A stretch of 64,000 nucleotides of DNA from assembly GCF_034044635.1 (NCBI RefSeq), contig NZ_JAXCLX010000003.1:186001-250000 (forward strand), in the 5' to 3' direction. The stretch comes from Dongia rigui. GTDB lineage: Bacteria > Pseudomonadota > Alphaproteobacteria > Dongiales > Dongiaceae. The stretch's first letter is position 1. Every line of letters begins with the position of its first letter. Below the pieces are notes generated by a model that worked only from the letters and a program-made list of their open reading frames with translations, had not been told where the DNA came from and ran no database searches. Positions 17,601 to 24,700 of this stretch are shown here, piece after piece. The position numbers and the translations under genes are program-made.

Positions 17601-17666
17601 TTCACCGACACCAACGCCGATTTCCTGATGCAGGTGCTGGAAACTGCCTTCGCCGAGGTCGCGTGA
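14622..17666 (+). CDS. Trifunctional fusion: APH-type kinase, M23 peptidase domain, class III aminotransferase/phospholyase
   Basis: This 1014-residue protein has three domains. Residues about 20-300 are an aminoglycoside-phosphotransferase-type kinase, with the catalytic HGDANDYN at H206-D208 and the metal-binding IIDYGD near residue 229. Residues about 400-570 form an M23/LytM domain with intact zinc ligands H443 and D447 (HLGLD), H498 (WGHLS) and H534/H536 (PHVH). Residues about 590-1014 are a class III PLP enzyme with SGSEAND, ADEVQIGFGRVG and K856 in MGKPIGNG, close to the ethanolamine-phosphate and phosphohydroxylysine phospholyases. Kinase plus phospholyase suggests phosphorylation then phosphate elimination on a hydroxylated amine. 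The middle domain has no obvious role and no signal peptide precedes it. Confidence 0.9.
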   Translation: MSVLTSLPPAFPVDKVEAIVDSLYGLNGSFAPLDSERDQNFRLTEANGQSWVVKIANQAEDVQALDFQAALLRHVAELDPALPLPHLKPTLNGEILGRCTSAEGTPHFVRVVGWLPGKPFAKGHKSTALFASFGETLGRLTKALQGFGHPGAARDFDWDVAQAGKSRARLAYIDEPEQRDIVEYFLDRFDAHVAPRLKRCRAQVIHGDANDYNVLVDSATGEQIAGIIDYGDAIHSPLINELAVAAAYAIMDRDAPIDDAGTMAAAFHRANPLQAEEIDLLFDLIAARLVISVTMSASRKDRSKDNAYLSISEAPAWNLLKRLRAMDPIIATGLLRQACGFEAVAGAKAVIAWLQDNRRSFAPVLDQAPATMRKGLVPFGDKTHQIAIASAARRPLEAEKLWAEIMAKDGIDLGVGPWGEDRPVYTADAFASTLSTGQRRSLHLGLDLFLDAGANVRTPLPGKVVDIYVSDLPLDYGHAILLEHTPAPGITFCSLWGHLSAESAKAVKIGDEMKAGAVVGQMGPNTENGGWQPHVHLQLIAYRPEKAADVIGAGEPGYAKVWAELFPSPAAFADLPAETFTKAGRAADDLLKVRKEKLVRNLSISYKTPMKIVRGEGVHLIDDRGRAYLDCYNNVAQLGHANPEIVEVLARQAALLNTNTRYLHDNIIAYAEKLTATLPKNLTVAGFVCSGSEANDLALRLARNYTQAQGTVALDWAYHGHLSSLIEISPYKYKRKGGKGRPATTGEAMLPDAYRAPADWPKAEIAARYAASVTTAIDQLAQAGHKPAAFIAESLPSSAGQIVLPQGYLKAAYAAARKAGAVIIADEVQIGFGRVGSHMWAFDSHDAVPDIVTMGKPIGNGHPMAAMVTTREIADAFFNGMEYFNTFGGNPVSCAVGLKVLEILERDRLLANATRLGQSLIARMSKLMDRHDRIGDVRGQGLMLGIELVEDRMTKVPATDYAGRIVEKCRQLGVLLGTDGPHDNVIKMRPGMIFTDTNADFLMQVLETAFAEVA

Positions 17667-17683
17667 GGGGCGATGCCCCTCAC
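17663..17683. terminator. Hairpin spanning both stop codons of convergent genes
   Basis: GTGAGGGGC-GAT-GCCCCTCAC forms a perfect 9-bp stem with a 3-base loop. It contains the TGA of the trifunctional gene (17664-17666) on one strand and the TGA of the bicupin gene (17682-17680) on the other. There is no T-run, so it may act as an RNA-stabilising or convergent-stop structure rather than a classical intrinsic terminator. Confidence 0.55.
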
Positions 17684-18450
17684 CCCTTCGGGATCATGAT
17701 GCAATAGTACTTCTTCACATATTCGGTGTTGTGCCATTCGACATTGGCGCCCATCGGTACAAAGAAGGTGTCGCCGGCACGATAGGTCTCGTGCCAGCCG
17801 TCGGGCGTCGACAATGTCACTGAGCCTTCCAGCAGATGCATCAGCTCGTGGCGCGGAAACGGAATGGCCTTGCGGCGATAGGGCGTCGAATCCCAGACAC
17901 CCATGGTCCATTGGCCGGTCGCGTCCTCGATCCAGTTGCGCCCGGTCTGCGTCGGATTGGGGCTGAGCAGCAATTCGGGTGCCGGCGAGGGGCTGGGCTC
18001 ACGCGCCGCATTGATATCGATCTTCAGGATCTTCTGCGCACTGGCCTTGGCGGGATCCGCGCCCGAGGCGTCGTCGAAGATCACGTAGTACTTCTTCATA
18101 TAACCGGACTGCCGCCATTGGCAGACCGTGCCCTTGGGGATGGCGAAAGCCTCGCCGGCACCGATCGTGGTCTCGAGGCCGCCCGGTTCGACCATGGTGA
18201 CGCTGCCTTCGAGGACGATCATGAACTCGTTGACCGGATAGGGAGCCATCTTGGTCGTGAAGGCCGTACAATCCCAAAGACCGGCACTGAGGCCGATTTT
18301 CGGGTCATTGAAAAATTCGACGCCGCGCTGCACCGGATTGCCGGCAGTGAGTTCGTCCGCCGGAATGGCCGGCCACACGGCCAGACCTTCACCATTGTTA
18401 CCGTCGAGGTTGAACTTGATCACCGGATTGCTTGGCACGTCGATCCCCAC
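17680..18450 (-). CDS. Bicupin domain protein (cupin_3/DUF861-like)
   Basis: The 256-residue protein has two cupin repeats. The first (about 60-130) contains PVNEFMIVLEGSVTMVEPGG and AFAIPKGTVCQW; the second (about 175-250) contains HELMHLLEGSVTLSTPDG and FFVPMGANVEWH. Each resembles the DUF861/cupin_3 group that includes ureidoglycine- and ureidoglycolate-related enzymes. The GTG at 18450 is the start. It converges on the trifunctional gene and shares a terminal hairpin with it. It may process or bind a small nitrogen-containing metabolite of the same pathway, but its reaction is unknown. Confidence 0.7.
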   Translation of the reverse strand: MGIDVPSNPVIKFNLDGNNGEGLAVWPAIPADELTAGNPVQRGVEFFNDPKIGLSAGLWDCTAFTTKMAPYPVNEFMIVLEGSVTMVEPGGLETTIGAGEAFAIPKGTVCQWRQSGYMKKYYVIFDDASGADPAKASAQKILKIDINAAREPSPSPAPELLLSPNPTQTGRNWIEDATGQWTMGVWDSTPYRRKAIPFPRHELMHLLEGSVTLSTPDGWHETYRAGDTFFVPMGANVEWHNTEYVKKYYCIMIPKG

Positions 18451-18564
18451 AATTTTTTGTCCGCGCGCATTTGACTGAAGATTGCGGCGCGGATCAACCT
18501 ATCGCGTTCGCCATTTCACCGACACCCGCTTATAATGCTGCCTTCGCTGTTCAAGGAGAGGAAG

Positions 18565-19029
18565 ATGGATCGTCCCCCGCTGCCGCCCTTCACGGAGGAA
18601 ACCGCTGCACAAAAGGCGCGGCTTGCCGAAGATGCTTGGAACAGCCGCGATCCCGCGCGTGTGGCGCTCGCCTACACGCCGGACAGCCAGTGGCGCAACC
18701 GTGCCGAATTCATCCGCGGCCGGGCCGAGATCGAAGCTTTCCTGACCCGCAAATGGCAGCGCGAGCTCGACTATCGCCTGATCAAGGAACTTTGGGCCTT
18801 CCACGGCAACCGCATTGCCGTCCGCTTTGCCTATGAATGGCATGACGATAGCGGCCAATGGTTCCGCTCCTATGGCAACGAGAACTGGGAGTTCGACGCC
18901 CATGGCCTGATGCAGCGGCGCATCGCCAGCATCAACGACGGCCCGATCAAGGAAAGCGACCGCCGCTTTCATTGGCCACTCGGCCGCCGGCCGGATGATC
19001 ACCCGGCTTTGACCGAACTCGGTTTCTAA
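18565..19029 (+). CDS. NTF2-like fold protein (DUF1348 family)
   Basis: The 154-residue protein is of the DUF1348 group of the NTF2/SnoaL-like fold. The pattern [21 protein letters not shown], then [19 protein letters not shown] and GNENWEF, is characteristic. The ATG at 18565 follows AAGGAGAGG. NTF2-like proteins are small cone-shaped enzymes or ligand binders; this group has no firmly assigned reaction. It is a single gene divergent from the bicupin gene, with 114 bp between them. Confidence 0.85.
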   Translation: MDRPPLPPFTEETAAQKARLAEDAWNSRDPARVALAYTPDSQWRNRAEFIRGRAEIEAFLTRKWQRELDYRLIKELWAFHGNRIAVRFAYEWHDDSGQWFRSYGNENWEFDAHGLMQRRIASINDGPIKESDRRFHWPLGRRPDDHPALTELGF

Positions 19030-19257
19030 GCGGCTCTTAAACGTCTTTGCGACAAGGATAATTATCCCATTTAGCTCTTGGAATCCATTCGCGGTCGAGC
19101 GATTCCTCCGAATTTTCCCTTTTTGGTCAGGCGCCTAGAAGGCTTTGACGCGACTCGGCTTTTAAGGTTAATAGTTCGTTAAGGGGATTACGCAGCCCTA
19201 TCACGATGGGGTAGTCGCATCGGCAGGCTGCGTCGACAACGGACATCACCACGTCGC

Positions 19258-20640
19258 ATGAGTACAGCGCGCAGGTATTGGCTCGTCGTAATGGTCGTCG
19301 GCAGCTTCCTGCTGGCGATCGGCCTCAGCGTGCAAATCCTGGTCAGCAGCGCCCTTGATGCCCATCGCAGCTTGAAGAATGTGGCATGGGCCGCAGCCCA
19401 GCTTGAAATCGAATACCTGCAATTCAAGCACGCCTTCAACGGCTATGCCGGCCTCACGCAATCTGTGCCAGCGAGTTTCCTCGAGACGCGCTTCTCGGTT
19501 TTCCAGACTCGCATCCGCGTGCTGAAGCAGGAAACCGATCCGACCGAATTGGCGAGCGACGCCAGCTACGACAAGCTGATCGCCGATCTCGACGCGCTGA
19601 CGGCACAGGATTCGTCGGTGAAGCAGGCCATGGCGACCAAGGATGAAGACACGCGCAAGGCGGCCTTCAACCAGCTGGCGCTGCTCGACTCACCCATCCG
19701 CTCCTGGGTGCAGGACGTCATGCTGCACAGCAATCCCGACCGGCAGAAGGAAGAACTGGTCGAGGCACAATTGAAAGCCGCCGGCGTCATGGCGGTCGCC
19801 ATCCTCTCCGGCATCGCGCTCATCGGCCTTCTGCTGCGCAACATCAAGCAGATCGAAGCATCCCGCGAGCGCGAGCGCGAAGCCCGATTGCGCGTCGATC
19901 AGGCGAGCCGTGTCAAAGACACGTTCCTCGCCGTCGTGACACATGAACTGCGCACGCCGCTCAATGCGGTGATCGGTTTTTCGGAACTGATGAGATCGCG
20001 CGCCGGCAAGACTCACGACCACGAACTCACGGCATGGACGGATGAAGTCCTGGAAGCGGGCAAGCATCTCCTCACCTTGGTCAACCAGACCATCGACATG
20101 TCGAAGATCTCGGCCGGGAAGCTTGCCTTATCGCCAGCCGAGTTCGACCTGCGCCTGCTGGTGGCTGACAGCGTCACCAGCATCAAGCGGCAGATCAATC
20201 ACGACGCGAAATCCGGTGTGCGGCAGGAACTGACCACCACCCTGCCCGCGCAGGATGTGATGATCTGTGCCGACGAGGCTTGGCTGCGGCAGGCACTGTT
20301 CAACACCATCCTGCATGGGCGCAAGAAACTCTCGGGCGAGAAGCCAATTGAGATCGCCGTCAGCCATCGCGGCGGCCGCGCGCATATCACGATCGGCCAC
20401 CGGGATCATGCCCTGGTCGATCAGCTGGTCCCGGCCAGTAACGATGCCGCAGCGACCACGCCGGCCCTCGATCCCTTCGTGCAGGGGGAACTGGGCCTCA
20501 GCCGCGTCGCCCACGGTCTGGGCCTCGAAATGCCCATCGCCAAGGCGATCGTCGAGGCCCATGACGGATCGCTGCATTACGAAGCATCCTCGAACTCCTT
20601 CCGGGTGCTGATCGACCTTCCGGTCAACATCGCCGCCTGA
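19258..20640 (+). CDS. Membrane sensor histidine kinase with degenerate ATPase domain
   Basis: The 460-residue protein has a membrane segment at about 8-30, an external four-helix-type sensor region to about 170, a second membrane segment at 174-193, a coiled linker rich in ERERE, and a HisKA domain with H229 in VVTHELRTPLNAVIGF. The ATPase half is eroded: the N-box region reads LFNTILHGRKK and the expected DxGxG loop is replaced by IGHRDHAL, although a GLGLEMPIAKAIVEAHDG stretch like the G2/F region remains. It may be a poor kinase, a phosphatase or a partner-dependent kinase. No response regulator gene is adjacent. Confidence 0.8.
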   Translation: MSTARRYWLVVMVVGSFLLAIGLSVQILVSSALDAHRSLKNVAWAAAQLEIEYLQFKHAFNGYAGLTQSVPASFLETRFSVFQTRIRVLKQETDPTELASDASYDKLIADLDALTAQDSSVKQAMATKDEDTRKAAFNQLALLDSPIRSWVQDVMLHSNPDRQKEELVEAQLKAAGVMAVAILSGIALIGLLLRNIKQIEASREREREARLRVDQASRVKDTFLAVVTHELRTPLNAVIGFSELMRSRAGKTHDHELTAWTDEVLEAGKHLLTLVNQTIDMSKISAGKLALSPAEFDLRLLVADSVTSIKRQINHDAKSGVRQELTTTLPAQDVMICADEAWLRQALFNTILHGRKKLSGEKPIEIAVSHRGGRAHITIGHRDHALVDQLVPASNDAAATTPALDPFVQGELGLSRVAHGLGLEMPIAKAIVEAHDGSLHYEASSNSFRVLIDLPVNIAA

Positions 20641-20724
20641 TCGCCCCCAGAACGATTGAGCTATCGCGGGCGCCTTTCTATGATGGCGCCTTCAACATGC
20701 GTTTCTGTCACGTGAGGATTCCCG

Positions 20725-21759
20725 ATGCCCTATGTTGCCGCCGAAAACCGCTACGAGCCCACACTCTATCGCCGCACGGGCAAGAGCGGGCTGAAGCTGC
20801 CGGCGATCTCGCTGGGGCTGTGGCAGAATTTTGGCGGTGTCGATGCCCTGGAAACACAGCGCGCCGTCTTGCGCCGCGCCTTCGATCTCGGTGTCACCCA
20901 TTTCGATCTTGCCAACAATTACGGGCCGCCGCCGGGTTCGGCGGAGGAGAATTTCGGCAGGATATTCGCCGATGACTTCAGCCCCTATCGCGACGAGATC
21001 GTCGTCTCGACCAAGGCCGGCTATCTGATGTGGCCTGGACCTTATGGCGAATGGGGCTCGCGCAAATATGTGCTGGGCAGCCTCGATCAGAGCCTGAAGC
21101 GCATGGGCCTCGATTACGTCGACATCTTCTATTCGCACCGGCTTGATCCTGAAACGCCGCTCGAGGAGACGATGCTGGCGCTCGACCACGCCGTCCGTTC
21201 CGGCAAGGCGCTCTATGTCGGGATCTCCTCCTACTCGCCCGAGGCGACCAGGAAGGCGCAGGCGATATTGAAGGATCTGGGGACACCCTGCCTCATCCAT
21301 CAGCCAAGCTATTCGCTGCTCAACCGCTGGGTCGAGGACGGGTTGCTGGCGACGCTTCAGGAACTGGGCATGGGCTGTATCGCCTTCTCGCCGCTGGCAC
21401 AGGGCATGCTGACCAACAAATATCTCAAAGGCGTGCCCGCGGATTCGCGGGCGGCGCTCAACGGGTCGTTGCAGCAGGGTTTCCTCAATGAGGAGAATCT
21501 CAAGCGCATCCGCGGCCTCAATGCGATTGCCGAGAAGCGCGGGCAGAGCCTGGCGCAAATGGCGATCGCCTGGGTGCTCAAAGACCCGCGCATCACCTCG
21601 GCCCTCATCGGCGCCCGCAATGTGGCGCAGCTGGAAGACTCGCTGGGTGCCCTTAAGAATCTCAGCTTCAGTGCCGGCGACCTCAAGGAGATCGACGCCC
21701 TCGCCACGGATGGCGGCATCGATCTCTGGCGCAAGGGGTCCGGCGACAAACCTCTCTAA
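20725..21759 (+). CDS. gpr: Aldo/keto reductase, L-glyceraldehyde 3-phosphate reductase type
   Basis: This 344-residue NADPH-dependent reductase matches the E. coli YghZ/Gpr type along its length. It has YRRTGKSGLKLPAISLGLW, HFDLANNYGPPPGSAEENFG with the catalytic D and Y, STKAGYLMWPGPYG, and SHRLD. The family detoxifies L-glyceraldehyde 3-phosphate and methylglyoxal. The C-terminal IGARNVAQLEDSLGAL segment is the NADPH-binding part. It is monocistronic; its stop overlaps the stop of the convergent RTX gene. Confidence 0.88.
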   Translation: MPYVAAENRYEPTLYRRTGKSGLKLPAISLGLWQNFGGVDALETQRAVLRRAFDLGVTHFDLANNYGPPPGSAEENFGRIFADDFSPYRDEIVVSTKAGYLMWPGPYGEWGSRKYVLGSLDQSLKRMGLDYVDIFYSHRLDPETPLEETMLALDHAVRSGKALYVGISSYSPEATRKAQAILKDLGTPCLIHQPSYSLLNRWVEDGLLATLQELGMGCIAFSPLAQGMLTNKYLKGVPADSRAALNGSLQQGFLNEENLKRIRGLNAIAEKRGQSLAQMAIAWVLKDPRITSALIGARNVAQLEDSLGALKNLSFSAGDLKEIDALATDGGIDLWRKGSGDKPL

Positions 21760-24700
21760 CTGTATTCGATGACCAGATCGCCACCCATGGCCCAGACGAA
21801 ATCCTGCGTCGAGGTGATCTGCGGTCCGGTCCAGCCGGTCAGGGTGGCAACGACATTGTCACCCTGATAGATCGTCAGGCTCGCGCCGGCGCTGATCGCG
21901 TGAATGTCCGCGGCCAGCAGGTCCTGCAGTCCATCGCCGGCGCCGTCGAAGATGTCGGCAAAGACCAGCTTGTCCTCCCCGGCTTTGAAATCGGCAATGG
22001 TGTCGTTATCCATTTCGTACATCCGGAGGACGAATTCGTCGGCCCCGGCGCCGCCGGTCAATTTGTCGACACCCAGTCCAGCTTCCAGATGATCGTTGCC
22101 ATCGCTACCGACGAGGACGTCGTTGCCGTCGCCACCCAGCAGGACGTCGTTGCCGAGGCCGCCGGTCAGGCTGTCGCTATGGGCCCCACCTTCCAGATGG
22201 TCATTGCCATCGCCGCCGGTCAGCGTGTCGTTGTTGTCGCCACCATAGAGTTCGTCATTGCCGATCCCGCCATCGAGGGTATCGTTGCCGGCCTCGCCTT
22301 CGAGAATGTCGTTGCCGTCCTCGCCCTTCAGCGAGTCATTGCCGATGCCCCCAGAAAGCGTGTCGTCGTTCAATCCGCCGAGCAACGTGTCGTTGCCGTC
22401 TTCCCCGCTCAGCACATCATCGCCGGCACCGCCGGTCAGCGAGTCGTTATCGGCACCGCCGGTGAGGGTGTCGATGCCCAGGCCGCCCAGCAGCGTATCG
22501 TTGCCGGCGCCGCCGAAGAGTTGGTCATTGCCCTCCCCGCCATCGAGCTTGTCATTTCCGCCCTCGCCGTAAAGCTTGTCATTGCCGGCGCCGCCATCCA
22601 GCGCGTCGCCGTCATCGCCACCCCACATCATATCGTTGCCGAGACCGCCGGTCAGCGTGTCCGCACCGGCCTCGCCCAAGAGCTGGTCGTTGCCTTCGCG
22701 CCCGTCCAGGATATCGGCCCCCAAGCCTCCATAGAACTGATCGGCGCCGGTGGAACCATAGAATTTGTCGGCCAGCAACGATCCTTCAAAGGTCTCAATC
22801 GCGCTGTAGGTATCGCCAAGGGCAAAGCCGGTGTTGGCAGCGGCATTGGCGAGGTCCATCGTCACGCCGACCGTCGATAGCTGAAATGATACGCGGTCGG
22901 ACGTGCCGTTGCCGCCGTTGATCTTGTCGGCACCGGCATCGGCATAGAAGACGTCGTCATCCTTGCCGCCGGTCATCGTGTCATTGCCGGCACCACCGTA
23001 GAATTGATTGCTGCCGTCGCCACCGACGATCGTGTCGTTGCCGTCGCCACCAAAGATGTAGTCATTGCTGGCACCACCGGTGATGACGTCGTTGCCCTTG
23101 CCACCGCGCAAGCCGCCCACACCCGAGACATCCCCGTTGGTGATGATGTCGTCGCCCTGGGTGCCCTCGATGAGTTCGATGCCGTCATAGGTATCGCCCT
23201 TGGCGTCACCTGTGCTGTTCGCGGCATTGGCAAGATCAATGGTGATTCCCACCAGGAGGTTGCCATAGCTGGCGATATCGGCATATCCATCGCCACCGAA
23301 CAAGGCGTCGGCGTCAGCGCCACCGATCAGAATGTCATTGCCGTCGCCGCCATACAGGGCATCCTTGCCCGCGCCACCCTCCAGCGTGTCGTCACCGATT
23401 TCGCCATAGAGGTCATCATCGCCCAGTCCGCCGGAAACGGCGTCATTGCCCGAGCCGCCGCTGAGCGTATTGTCCGCCGTGTCGCCGATCAGCGTGTCGT
23501 TGAAATTGCTGCCGGCGATCCATTCGATCAGCGTATAGGTATCGCCCTTGGCATCACCCAGATTCTTGCTGAGATCGCCCAGATTTACCGTCACCGCGGC
23601 CAGCGCATCTATATAGCTGGCACTGTCGACATCCGCGCCACCATCGAGTTTGTCGGCCCCCGCACCGCCGATCAGCGTATCAATGCCGGCGCCACCGGAC
23701 AGAATGTCATTTGCGGCGCCGCCGGAAAGAGTGTTGGCATTGGCATTGCCGGTGAGCGTATCGGCGAATTTACTGCCCGCCAGAGCTTCGACCGTGGTGT
23801 AGCTGTCGCCTTGAGCCTCGCCCGTGTTGTTGGCCGCGATCATCAGATCAGCGATCACGGCTGCCGTGGCGTTGCGGTAGGTAACGGTGTCGAAACCACC
23901 GCCGCCAATGAAGGTATCCGCGCCAATACCGCCTTCGAGCAGATCATCGTTGTTGCCGCCGTTCAGGGTATCGTCGCCCTTCCCGCCGAGCAGAACATCG
24001 TCACCATCATTGCCGGACAGGGTGTCGACACCGTCGCCGCCATCCAGATAGTCGTCGCCCGTATTGCCGACCAATGTGTCGTCATCAACGCCACCCAGCA
24101 GCTTGTCATTGCCGGTCCCGCCGTCCAATGCGTCCTTGCCAGCGCCGCCATCGAGCTGGTCGTCTTCCGAACCCCCGTTCAGCGTGTCGTCGCCGATACC
24201 GCCAAGGAGCGCATCATTGCCGCTGCCGCCATTCAGTTCATCCACCCCGTCGCCGCCATCCAGCGTGTCGTCATTGCCGTCGCCGTAGAGCGTGTCGTTA
24301 CCAAGCCCCCCCAGCAGCTTGTCGTTGCCGCCGCTGCCCAGCAGTTCGTCATTGTCGGCCCCGCCCTCCAGCAAATCATCATCCGCGCCACCTACCAGCG
24401 TATCGCTGCCAACGCCGCCATAGAGCTTGTCGTTGCCGGTTCCGCCCTTCAGCACATCGTCGCCATCGCCACCTTCGAGATTGTCATCATCAGCGTCGCC
24501 GTTGAGGTCGTCATTGCCGACTCCACCCAGCAGCTTGTCCTTGCCGCTACCGCCATAGAGGATATCATTGCCGGCATCGCCAGAGAGCTGATCGTCGCCG
24601 GCTTCCCCATCCAGCGTATCGTTGTCGTCACCGCCCGACAGAATATCGTTACCCTCGCCGCCACCGGCGGCATCCTCGCCCTTGCCACCGGCGAAATTGT

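Noticed and set aside
14622-17666. Possibility that the three-domain gene is an assembly artefact
   Set aside because: The frame is continuous over 3 kb with intact motifs in each domain, and this fusion type is known in other bacteria.
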